A stretch of DNA of 32,994 nt, from the NCBI GenBank assembly GCA_030592645.1, contig JAUVIR010000036.1, positions 1-32,994 on the forward strand. Direction: 5' to 3'. A model generated the notes under the pieces. The model was given only the letters and a program-made list of their open reading frames with translations. It made no database searches and was not told the origin of the DNA. This document shows, in pieces, positions 1 to 7,441 of this stretch. This stretch comes from Candidatus Fermentibacterota bacterium (lineage in GTDB: Bacteria; Fermentibacterota; Fermentibacteria; Fermentibacterales; JCC-6). The position numbers and the translations under genes are program-made. Numbering within the stretch: the stretch's first letter is position 1; every line of letters begins with the position of its first letter.

Positions 1-63
1 GGACTTGAACCGGCGACCACCTGATCCACAATCAGGGGCTCTACCAACTGAACTACTCCCACC
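1..63 (-). tRNA. tRNA-His (anticodon GTG), 3' part cut off by the window edge
   Basis: Read on the minus strand, this begins with the extra G(-1) typical of histidine tRNAs, followed by the acceptor strand GTGGGAG, TA, the D arm GTTC-AGTTGGTA-GAGC and the anticodon arm CCTGA-TTGTGGA-TCAGG with anticodon GTG. Next come the variable loop and the first half of the T arm (GCCGG-TTCAAGT). The 3' side of the T stem and acceptor stem lie beyond the window, so acceptor pairing cannot be checked. A separate promoter lies just upstream, so the gene is probably transcribed away from nrdR. Confidence 0.95.
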
Positions 64-77
64 ATCGAAGCCCGCTG

Positions 78-106
78 ATTCTATTGATAACGGTGTACCT
101 CGTCAA
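78..106 (-). promoter_or_regulatory. sigma70-type promoter for tRNA-His
   Basis: On the minus strand there is a -35 TTGACG (101-106), a 17-nt spacer and a -10 TAGAAT (78-83). The expected transcription start is near position 71, about eight bases before the mature 5' end of tRNA-His at 63. Both hexamers are close to consensus. The assignment is from sequence pattern only. Confidence 0.75.
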
Positions 107-133
107 GGATATTTACTATGATTCTGGATACTT

Positions 134-162
134 GTACAGTCTGACAGATTTGAATTCTGTAC
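134..162. promoter_or_regulatory. inverted repeat upstream of nrdR (possible operator)
   Basis: GTACAG (134-139) and CTGTAC (157-162) are exact inverted copies 17 bp apart. Nested inside is a second symmetry, ACAGA-N7-TCTGT (144-160). The element sits 28-56 bp upstream of the nrdR start, where a promoter or operator would be. It does not match the usual A/T-centred NrdR box, so the regulator is unknown. The arms are short enough for chance to be possible. Confidence 0.3.
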
Positions 163-189
163 TTTTACAATGATGTCTGGAGTGCATGG

Positions 190-639
190 ATGAAGTGTCC
201 CCGTTGCTCAAGCGTGGATGACAGAGTAATTGATTCACGTTCAGTAAGGGATGGAGAGGCCACCCGGCGAAGGCGGGAGTGCTCTGAATGCGGTTATAGA
301 TTCACAACTTACGAGTATGTTGAGAAGTCCTTTCCAGTTGTTGTTAAGAACGACGGCAGGAGGGAGCCCTTCGATCGGAAGAAGCTTGAGAAGGGAATAG
401 ACAGAGCGTGCGAGAAAAGGCCGGTATCCGCTGAAGATATGCGGGATCTGATTGACAGGATAATTGCAAAGATCACCGAAGAGTACTCGGATGAGGTTTC
501 CGTAAAATTCATAGGTGAATGCGCAATGGAATTACTCCATGAGGTCGACCAGATCGCTTATGTCAGGTTTGCCAGTGTATACAGGAAATTCAAGGATGTT
601 TCGCAGTTCAAGGAAGAACTTGACAAATTACTGAAATAG
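190..639 (+). CDS. nrdR: NrdR, transcriptional repressor of ribonucleotide reductase genes
   Basis: A 149-residue protein of normal family length. The N-terminus carries the zinc ribbon CPRC...CSECGYRFTTYE (four Cys, about residues 3-34) with the basic stretch between the Cys pairs that contacts DNA. The rest is an ATP-cone domain (about residues 49-139), including the VVVKNDGRREPFDRKKL segment. The family senses ATP/dATP and represses nrd operons through NrdR boxes. The start has a weak ribosome site (CTGGAG) upstream. No nrd gene is present here. rnfC begins only 32 bp downstream, so read-through into the rnf operon is possible. Confidence 0.95.
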   Translation: MKCPRCSSVDDRVIDSRSVRDGEATRRRRECSECGYRFTTYEYVEKSFPVVVKNDGRREPFDRKKLEKGIDRACEKRPVSAEDMRDLIDRIIAKITEEYSDEVSVKFIGECAMELLHEVDQIAYVRFASVYRKFKDVSQFKEELDKLLK

Positions 640-671
640 CAGCCGGGAGTACATCTCTGCATGGTGAAAGC

Positions 672-2000
672 ATGAAATCGGGGAGGCGTATGATCAAAGC
701 CAGATCATTCAAGGGGGGGATTCATCCTCCGGGTAACAAAGACCTTTCATCGAAGCAGCCGATCAGAAGATTGCCTGCTCCTGAAACGGTATGGATTCCA
801 TTGTGTCAGCATATGGGGGTTCCCTCTAAACCTTCAGTCTCAAAAGGAGATAAAGTTAAAAGGGGAGAGGAGATCGGTACTCAGAACGGTTTTATAAGTT
901 TGCCGACACATTCGCCTGTAAACGGCACTGTAAAATCCATTGAGAGTTTTCCAATGCCTCACAGAAGAACCGGTCCCTGTGTTGTAATAGAGACAGAATC
1001 CGAGGATGGAGGCCAGGTCTTTGAGAAATGGGATGATTACAGCAGTCATTCCCCCGCTGAGATAACTGAACGTATCAAGCTTGCCGGTATCTGCGGTATG
1101 GGGGGAGCAAGCTTCCCCACCTATGTCAAGCTTTCGCCGCCACCGGACAAGAACATTGATACTCTCATAATAAACGGCATAGAGTGTGAACCCTACCTTA
1201 CGGCAGACCACAGGCTGATGCTTGAGAATCCCGATGATGTTATTCTCGGAATGGAGATACTGGCTTACACACTTGGTGTGGAGAAATGCCTTATCGGTAT
1301 TGAGATAAACAAACCGGACGCTATCGAGCTTATGGATAAGAAGGGTGTCTCCGTCCTTCCACTGAAAGTCAGCTACCCGCAGGGGGCCGAGAAGCAGCTT
1401 ATCGATGCCGCCACCGGCAGGGAGGTTCCCGCCGGGGGGCTTCCGCTTGATGTCGGTGTGGTGGTTCAGAATGTGGGTACCGCTGCAGCTGTGGCGAAAG
1501 CTGTTCGGGACGGCGAACCTTCGCTTCGCAGGATAATCACCGTAACCGGTAGAGGAGTTTTTTCACCTGCAAACTACGATGCGTGCGTTGGAACCCTTTT
1601 CTCGGACCTTATCGGAAAATCAGGTGGCTACACCGAAGATGTTAAGAGGCTGATAAGCGGAGGTCCCATGATGGGCATGTCCCTTTATACCGATGGTGTG
1701 CCTGTAACGAAGGGGACCAGCGGCCTGCTGGCGCTAACCGATGATGAAGTGAGGGATGTTGTTGAAGGTCCCTGCATACGCTGCGGCAAATGCGTGGATG
1801 TCTGCCCTTTGAGACTGACTCCAAACCTTATAGCTCTTGCAGCTGAGAATGAGAGATGGAAACTTGCTGAGGGTTTTGGTGCGCTGAACTGCATGGCGTG
1901 CGGAACATGCAGCTACGTCTGTCCCGCCGGGAGATATCTTGTTCACTACATTAAGAAGGCTCAGGACGCTATAAGGGCCAACAAGGGAAAGGAGGCATAA
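672..2000 (+). CDS. rnfC: Rnf complex subunit RnfC (NADH/flavin/Fe-S subunit)
   Basis: RnfC is the peripheral subunit where NAD+/NADH reacts in the ferredoxin:NAD+ oxidoreductase complex at the cytoplasmic membrane. The sequence has the N-terminal GGIHPPGNKD region, a glycine-rich nucleotide/FMN-binding motif GMGGASFPT near residue 145, an SLBB-like region, and two ferredoxin motifs CIRCGKCVDVCP (from 368) and CMACGTCSYVCP (from 407). The 442-residue length is normal. An in-frame ATG at 690 follows GGGGAGG more closely and is an alternative start, giving 436 residues; the choice is open. It ends directly against rnfD (2001) and opens the operon rnfCDGEAB. Confidence 0.95.
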   Translation: MKSGRRMIKARSFKGGIHPPGNKDLSSKQPIRRLPAPETVWIPLCQHMGVPSKPSVSKGDKVKRGEEIGTQNGFISLPTHSPVNGTVKSIESFPMPHRRTGPCVVIETESEDGGQVFEKWDDYSSHSPAEITERIKLAGICGMGGASFPTYVKLSPPPDKNIDTLIINGIECEPYLTADHRLMLENPDDVILGMEILAYTLGVEKCLIGIEINKPDAIELMDKKGVSVLPLKVSYPQGAEKQLIDAATGREVPAGGLPLDVGVVVQNVGTAAAVAKAVRDGEPSLRRIITVTGRGVFSPANYDACVGTLFSDLIGKSGGYTEDVKRLISGGPMMGMSLYTDGVPVTKGTSGLLALTDDEVRDVVEGPCIRCGKCVDVCPLRLTPNLIALAAENERWKLAEGFGALNCMACGTCSYVCPAGRYLVHYIKKAQDAIRANKGKEA

Positions 2001-3131
2001 ATGGCACAGACCAGACGATTTGAACTCGCGATGTCGCCTCATGTGGGCGCAAACCAGACTACACGTAAGATTATGTTCGATGTGGTTATTGCGCTTCTTC
2101 CTGCGCTGGCGGCCGCAACATGGTTCTTTGGACCCCGAGCATTGCTGATAGTATTCCTGAGCGCAGCGACTGCAGTAGTGGCTGAGTTTTTATGCCTGAA
2201 GTTCATGAAGAGGCCGGTGAGCTTTGCACTGGATGGAAGTGCCATTGTAACGGGTATGCTCCTTGCATACAACCTTCCATCCGGGGTTCCAATATGGCTT
2301 CCCGTAATTGGCACCGCTTTCGCAATCGTAGTAGGCAAACAGGCTTTCGGAGGTCTTGGACATAATATCGTGAACCCCGCCCTGCTTGGCAGAGCTTTCC
2401 TGATGGCCAGTTTTCCCATTCTCATGACAGCGGGATGGGCTGCGCCTGAAGCCTGGAACAGCAGTGAGGATATTTCCTGGGGGACAAGCGGTATCGCTAT
2501 GGAAGAGATGAGTACGATCCCGATGGCTGACGCCATCTCCGGGGCTACTCCGCTGAACGTTCTCAAGCAGACCTTCGACCTGGATGCCAGTGCAGCAAAT
2601 GCCCGTAATGAAGGGAATACCACGGAGGCACAGAGCCTTGAAGAAAGAGCTGACGGCATTCGAAGCGCACTCTCGTGCAATTCCACATATATGAACCTGC
2701 TTATAGGGAGAAGCGGAGGCTGCCTTGGAGAGACTTCGGTAATTCTTCTTCTGGTTGGAGCTATCTACCTCGTTATGAGGGGAGTGCTTGAACTGAGGCT
2801 TCCTGTAAGTTACCTCGGGACAGTTGCGGTTCTTGCCTGGGTTTTCGGCGGCAGCGGATGGTTCAACGGAGACCCTCTCTTTCATGTACTTGCCGGCGGT
2901 GTCATACTCGGCGGAATTTTCATGGTTTCCGATATGGTGACAACTCCGGTGACTCCAAAGGGAAGGATCATATTCGGCATAGGTGCCGGGCTGCTGACAA
3001 TGGTGATAAGAAGGTGGGGCGGTTATCCCGAGGGATGTTCGTACTCAATACTTCTTATGAATCTGGTCACTCCGCTTATAGATAAACTTACGCTGCCCAG
3101 GGTATTCGGGGAGGTGAAAAAGAATGGCTGA
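2001..3131 (+). CDS. rnfD: Rnf complex membrane subunit RnfD (covalent FMN)
   Basis: An integral membrane subunit of the Rnf ion pump with many hydrophobic helices. S180-G-A-T183 (in DAISGATPLNVL) is the flavin-transferase target, where FMN is expected on Thr183. At 376 residues it is somewhat longer than usual; the extra length includes a charged, soluble-looking insert after the FMN site (about residues 195-230, rich in Ala, Glu and Arg). The start ATG follows GGAAAGGAGGC at the end of rnfC. The last 8 bp overlap rnfG. Confidence 0.94.
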   Translation: MAQTRRFELAMSPHVGANQTTRKIMFDVVIALLPALAAATWFFGPRALLIVFLSAATAVVAEFLCLKFMKRPVSFALDGSAIVTGMLLAYNLPSGVPIWLPVIGTAFAIVVGKQAFGGLGHNIVNPALLGRAFLMASFPILMTAGWAAPEAWNSSEDISWGTSGIAMEEMSTIPMADAISGATPLNVLKQTFDLDASAANARNEGNTTEAQSLEERADGIRSALSCNSTYMNLLIGRSGGCLGETSVILLLVGAIYLVMRGVLELRLPVSYLGTVAVLAWVFGGSGWFNGDPLFHVLAGGVILGGIFMVSDMVTTPVTPKGRIIFGIGAGLLTMVIRRWGGYPEGCSYSILLMNLVTPLIDKLTLPRVFGEVKKNG

Positions 3132-3741
3132 CATGCTGAAAATCGGTCTGGTCCTGATGCTTGTAGCCCTTATAGCCGCAGTGGCGCTGGGGTTCGTCAA
3201 CAGCAGAACAGCACCGATGATCGCGATACAGAAGGAGCTTGCAAAGCAGAATGCAATGACTGAAGTTGCTGCAGGCCTCAGCCCCGGAGACAGCCTGGCC
3301 TTCGATTCTCTTTCTGTTACCTCGCTTGAGAATCCCTACGCTTCTTGCGATAACACACTGAATATCGTACGGGTCTCGGTGCCGCCGGATACCTCAAGGA
3401 TAGGATACGTTTTCATCGCTTTTGGAAAGGGCTATTCAAGCACCGTGCAGACTATGGTGGCTGTGGAGATTGAGGGAGTTATCTCGAACACCATGATCCT
3501 CTATCAGCAGGAGACCCCGGGTCTCGGAGCCAATATCGTTAACCCCGCTAAACTGATTTCGAAGTTCAACGGTCTGATTGCATCACAATGCCTTCTCTCA
3601 AAGGATGGAGGCGGGATCGATGCAATGACGGGCTGCACCATTACTTCAAGGACCGTGACCAATTCTATCAGAACCGGCCTTGAGGCTATGAGTGAAGCCG
3701 GGCTTTTCGATTCAGGTGATACGGAAGGGGGTATGCAATGA
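3124..3741 (+). CDS. rnfG: Rnf complex subunit RnfG (covalent FMN)
   Basis: A 205-residue protein with one N-terminal transmembrane helix (about residues 5-25) and a soluble FMN-binding domain expected outside the cytoplasmic membrane. Family features include the ETPGLGANI segment and the flavinylation region GIDAMTGCTITS. The attachment motif reads T169-G-C171-T172, where the usual motif is (S/T)GAT. The threonine that carries FMN is retained, but Cys replaces the Ala. The gene overlaps rnfD by 8 bp and rnfE by 4 bp. Confidence 0.93.
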   Translation: MADMLKIGLVLMLVALIAAVALGFVNSRTAPMIAIQKELAKQNAMTEVAAGLSPGDSLAFDSLSVTSLENPYASCDNTLNIVRVSVPPDTSRIGYVFIAFGKGYSSTVQTMVAVEIEGVISNTMILYQQETPGLGANIVNPAKLISKFNGLIASQCLLSKDGGGIDAMTGCTITSRTVTNSIRTGLEAMSEAGLFDSGDTEGGMQ

Positions 3742-4346
3742 GCCTCATTAAGGATTTTACGAAAGGGATCTACCGCGAGAATCCTGTTTTTCGGCTTGTG
3801 CTGGGTATGTGCCCCTTTCTTGCGGTAACAACTTCAGTTGAAAATGCTCTCGGAATGGGAGCTGCTGCAACTTTCGTGCTGATCTGCTCCAATTTTCTCG
3901 TATCACTTTTCCGGAACATCATACCATCGAAAGTAAGGATTCCCTGCTACATCGTGATAATCGCCACTTTCGTTACCCTGGTCGATATGGTTATGAACGC
4001 ATACCTTCCCGATCTTCATCGAAGCCTCGGGATATTCATTCCGCTGATAGTGGTGAACTGCATAATACTCGGCAGGGCGGAGGGTTTTGCCAACAGGCAC
4101 CCTGTCCTCAACTCGATTGCAGACGCGGTTGGAATGGGTATTGGATTTACACTGGCAATGGTTATTCTGGCTTCATTCCGTGAGCTGCTTGGAAATGGAA
4201 CACTGCTTAATATCAACGTTCTTGGTTCGGCATACCAGAATCAGCCGCTTCTCATAGCGATACTGGCACCCGGAGCATTCATACTTCTGAGTTTCATACT
4301 GGGATTTTTCAACATTCTTGAAAAGCGTAAAGGAGGTCGTCAGTAA
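3738..4346 (+). CDS. rnfE: Rnf complex membrane subunit RnfE
   Basis: A 202-residue polytopic membrane protein with about six hydrophobic helices, homologous to RnfA (and to NqrD/NqrE). Family features are the early NPVFRLVLGMCPFLAVTTS segment, whose Cys belongs to the intramembrane Fe-S site shared with RnfA, and the repeat-like LIVVNCIILGRAEGFA. RnfE and RnfA pack as an inverted pair around that cluster and carry ion and electron transfer. It starts with ATG in an ATGA overlap with rnfG and ends on the first base of rnfA. Hydrophobicity and order make RnfE secure. Confidence 0.94.
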   Translation: MSLIKDFTKGIYRENPVFRLVLGMCPFLAVTTSVENALGMGAAATFVLICSNFLVSLFRNIIPSKVRIPCYIVIIATFVTLVDMVMNAYLPDLHRSLGIFIPLIVVNCIILGRAEGFANRHPVLNSIADAVGMGIGFTLAMVILASFRELLGNGTLLNINVLGSAYQNQPLLIAILAPGAFILLSFILGFFNILEKRKGGRQ

Positions 4347-4990
4347 TGAACCCTACAGTACTGCTTTCAGCCCTTCTGGCGACACCCGATTCGGGCAGCC
4401 AGGGGTTCGATCTTGGAAAGATGATGGCCATAATCATTGCCTCAATCTTTGTTAATAACTTCGTACTGGCGAGATTTCTGGGTATCTGCCCCTTCCTCGG
4501 AGTATCCAAAGAGCTGGATTCCGCGATCGGCATGGGAGCGGCGGTCATATTCGTTATGGCTCTTGCGACACTGGGCTCCTGGGCAGCGTACCATCTGCTT
4601 CTGGTTCCAATGGGACTGACCTACCTCAGCACAATCGCATTCATTCTGATAATAGCATCCCTTGTGCAGCTGGTGGAGATGATACTGCAGAAATTCAGCC
4701 CCGCTCTCTACAGCGCTCTGGGAATCTTCCTGCCGCTGATCACAACCAATTGCGCTATACTGGGAGTTGCTGTTCTCAATATTGATGAGAAGTACACCCT
4801 TGGATATTCACTTGTCAACGCGATAGCTGCAGGGATAGGCTTCACCCTTGCCCTAATCCTGATGGCCGGCCTGCGGCAGAGGCTCGAACTTGCGGATGTA
4901 CCTCCCGCCATGAAGGGGAAACCTGTCGCATTCCTTGTTGCGGGCATAATGTCCATCGCATTCCTCGGCTTTGCCGGATTAGGGGGATGA
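4346..4990 (+). CDS. rnfA: Rnf complex membrane subunit RnfA
   Basis: A polytopic membrane protein paralogous to RnfE, containing FVNNFVLARFLGICPFLGVSK and LPLITTNCAILGVAVLN, the two Cys-bearing regions typical of RnfA/NqrE. At 214 residues it is longer than the usual 190 or so because of an N-terminal stretch of about 25 residues before the first conserved helix. An internal ATG pair (MMAIIIAS, residues 26-27) would give the usual length. The upstream start is preferred because AAAGGAGG precedes it and it overlaps the rnfE stop by one base. Confidence 0.94.
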   Translation: MNPTVLLSALLATPDSGSQGFDLGKMMAIIIASIFVNNFVLARFLGICPFLGVSKELDSAIGMGAAVIFVMALATLGSWAAYHLLLVPMGLTYLSTIAFILIIASLVQLVEMILQKFSPALYSALGIFLPLITTNCAILGVAVLNIDEKYTLGYSLVNAIAAGIGFTLALILMAGLRQRLELADVPPAMKGKPVAFLVAGIMSIAFLGFAGLGG

Positions 4991-4991
4991 G

Positions 4992-6047
4992 ATGAATATC
5001 CTGACGCTTCTTCATCAAGTGCTTATTGCAGGAGAAGAATCTCTAATTGATTCAATCGGCAACCCGGCTATAGTACTCGGGTTGATGGGACTGATCTTCG
5101 GGCTGGGGCTGGCCTTTGCAGCGAAGAAACTGGCTGTGGAGAGGGATCCTCTTGTCGAAAAGGTCAATAGTCTGCTTCCAGGTGCCAACTGCGGCGGGTG
5201 CAACTATCCTGGCTGCATGCAATTCGCTGAGGCTGTGGTAGCGGGTAAGGCTCCCGCGGACGGCTGCCTGGCGGCAAGCGCTGAGATCAATCAGCAGATT
5301 GCCGATGCGGTTGGCGGGGAAATATCTGACAGCGTAAGGCTGATAGCCCTTGTTCATTGCAATGGCGGCCACTCGGCAAGGGATGAGTTTGAATATCACG
5401 GTCCTGCTGATTGTGTCTCCGCCGCGATGATAATGGGGGGGCAGAAAACATGTTCATACGGCTGCCTGGGATTCGGTGACTGCGTAACCGTCTGTCCCTT
5501 CGATGCCATTATAATGGGAGAGAACGGAATACCACTTGTTGACAAGATCGCCTGCACCGGATGCGCCAAGTGCATTGAAGCCTGTCCAAAGAATATCATA
5601 GAGCTGTGGCCCGTGAACAGGGAAGTTGTTGTAGCCTGTTCCAGTCTCGATAAGGGTGCTTTTGCACGAAAAGCCTGCACCATGGCATGCATAGGATGCA
5701 GAAAATGTGAAAAGGCTTGCCCTGTTGATGCAATAGTCGTTGATGATTTTTTGGCGGTGATCGATTCTGAGAAATGTATCAACTGCGGTCTTTGTGCTTC
5801 GGAGTGCCCCACCGGAGCCATACTAGACAATGCTCCTGCAAGGCCGAAAGCATACATAGACAGCAGCTGTATCGGATGTACACTGTGCACGAAAGTATGC
5901 CCGGTGAATGCGATCACAGGAGAGTTAAAGGAAAGGCATGTAGTGGACAGTGACAGCTGTATCGGTTGCGGTCTATGTCTTCCGAAGTGTCCGAAGAACT
6001 CGATAAACATGATAGGGGTGAAATCCTATCAGAATGATAGGGATTGA
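4992..6047 (+). CDS. rnfB: Rnf complex subunit RnfB, ferredoxin-rich form
   Basis: RnfB takes electrons from reduced ferredoxin. It has an N-terminal membrane helix (about residues 26-45) and the Fe-S domain C67-x2-C70-x4-C75-x16-C92. Six further ferredoxin-type cysteine groups follow, starting at C154, C188, C229, C262, C293 and C323; the later ones are regular CxxCxxCxxxCP. The 351 residues could therefore hold about seven [4Fe-4S] clusters, against three in many proteobacterial RnfB proteins. Clostridial-type RnfB proteins are also known to be cluster-rich. It starts just after rnfA (GGGGGATGAG upstream) and is the last gene of the rnf set. Confidence 0.94.
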   Translation: MNILTLLHQVLIAGEESLIDSIGNPAIVLGLMGLIFGLGLAFAAKKLAVERDPLVEKVNSLLPGANCGGCNYPGCMQFAEAVVAGKAPADGCLAASAEINQQIADAVGGEISDSVRLIALVHCNGGHSARDEFEYHGPADCVSAAMIMGGQKTCSYGCLGFGDCVTVCPFDAIIMGENGIPLVDKIACTGCAKCIEACPKNIIELWPVNREVVVACSSLDKGAFARKACTMACIGCRKCEKACPVDAIVVDDFLAVIDSEKCINCGLCASECPTGAILDNAPARPKAYIDSSCIGCTLCTKVCPVNAITGELKERHVVDSDSCIGCGLCLPKCPKNSINMIGVKSYQNDRD

Positions 6048-6052
6048 CAGGT

Positions 6053-7441
6053 ATGAAGGATTTGGAACTCAACGAATTATTGAGAAAACTACCTGCAGTA
6101 CATGAACTTGTGGAGACAATAGCAGATGAGGATGGGACGCCCGCAACAGTCTTAATGGCTTGCAGAGCCGTGCTTGAGAATGAAAGAGCTTCTATCTTAG
6201 AAGGCAGGAAACCTCAGTCTTCCGAGGAGCTTTCAGAAAGAGTGCTTATCGAGCTCAGCAGGATCACCGGTTCAAGCATGAAGAATGTAATAAACGCTAC
6301 GGGAGTTATTCTTCATACTGCTCTGGGAAGAGCCTGTATGCCAGGCAGCGCGGTAGAAGCTGTCAGCAGAGTCGCACAGGGATACAGTATTCTCCAGTGG
6401 GACTCCGAAACGGGGAGAAGGGGACACCGCGACATACATACGGAAAGGCTTATTTGCGAACTCGCCGGGTCGGAAGCGGCAACGATAGCCAACAACAACG
6501 CTGGAGCAACTCTTCTTGTACTTTCCGCCCTTGCCACAGGGCGGGAAGTGATAGTGTCGCGGGGTCAGCTGGTCGAGATAGGAGGCTCCTTCAGGATTCC
6601 GGATGTTATGAAACAGAGCGGCGCTATCATGCATGAAATCGGCTGCACCAACAGAACCCATCTTCGGGATTACCGCGAAGCTATTAACGAAAACACAGCG
6701 ATTATCCTGCGTGTTCACCCCTCCAACTACAGGATAAGGGGATTCACAGGAGAGGTCCCCCTTGAACAGATGGTCGAACTTGGAGAGGAATTCGGTATTC
6801 CTGTTGTGGATGATCTGGGTGCCGGTTCCTATGTAGATCTTTCGCATTTTGGTCTCCCTTCCGAACCAACAGTCCAGAGCAGCATAGAAGCCGGAGCAGC
6901 GGTTGTTACCAGTTCGGGGGATAAGCTCATAGGCGGTCCCCAGGCTGGAATAATCACAGGCACGAAGGAGTACATTCAAAAGATCAAGAAACATCCTCTT
7001 GCCAGGGCACTGAGGGTAGGGAAACTTACAATTGCCGCATTGGAAGCCTCTTTGATGCTGTTCAGAGAGGGTATTGATTACATTGCAGACAATCATCCAC
7101 TTTACAGAATGTTCGCTGCTGATGTTACCGAACTCCAGGAGAAGGCTGATGAGTTCATCGCCCTTCTTACTCTGCCCGGTTCATGTTCCGCATCCATACT
7201 GGAAACTGACAGTTTCGTGGGAAGCGGGTCGCTTCCGGATTACGCCATTCCATCAGTTGGCGTTGCTCTTGAGTGCCCCGATAACGAGAATCTGGCCAGG
7301 AGGCTGCGTCTTGGAAGCCCTGCGGTTGCCTCGAGAATTGAAGACGGTCTTCTAAAACTGGATATGAGAACGATTCAACCGGGTGAACTGGATATGCTCG
7401 CATCACTGGTGAACTCAGCGCTGCAGGAATTATGGGCGTAA
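6053..7441 (+). CDS. selA: L-seryl-tRNA(Sec) selenium transferase (selenocysteine synthase)
   Basis: SelA is a PLP enzyme that converts Ser-tRNA(Sec) to Sec-tRNA(Sec) using selenophosphate. Family features are an N-terminal helical domain, NVINATGVILHTALGRA, TIANNNAGATLLVL, and SSGDKLIGGPQAG, where K291 should bind PLP. Its 462 residues are normal. ATG 6053 is chosen because AGGGA (6039-6043) is well spaced for it; an in-frame TTG at 6044, overlapping the rnfB stop, is possible but too close to that site. It overlaps selB by 10 bp. selC (tRNA-Sec) and selD are not in the window and must be elsewhere if the pathway works. Confidence 0.95.
   Translation: MKDLELNELLRKLPAVHELVETIADEDGTPATVLMACRAVLENERASILEGRKPQSSEELSERVLIELSRITGSSMKNVINATGVILHTALGRACMPGSAVEAVSRVAQGYSILQWDSETGRRGHRDIHTERLICELAGSEAATIANNNAGATLLVLSALATGREVIVSRGQLVEIGGSFRIPDVMKQSGAIMHEIGCTNRTHLRDYREAINENTAIILRVHPSNYRIRGFTGEVPLEQMVELGEEFGIPVVDDLGAGSYVDLSHFGLPSEPTVQSSIEAGAAVVTSSGDKLIGGPQAGIITGTKEYIQKIKKHPLARALRVGKLTIAALEASLMLFREGIDYIADNHPLYRMFAADVTELQEKADEFIALLTLPGSCSASILETDSFVGSGSLPDYAIPSVGVALECPDNENLARRLRLGSPAVASRIEDGLLKLDMRTIQPGELDMLASLVNSALQELWA

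Noticed and set aside
2039-2885. Long antisense ORFs (215 and 231 codons) within rnfD
   Set aside because: They are shadows of a strongly coding membrane gene and show no family resemblance.
6272-7096. Antisense ORF of 274 codons within selA
   Set aside because: The sense strand is unmistakably SelA; the antisense product has no recognisable domain.
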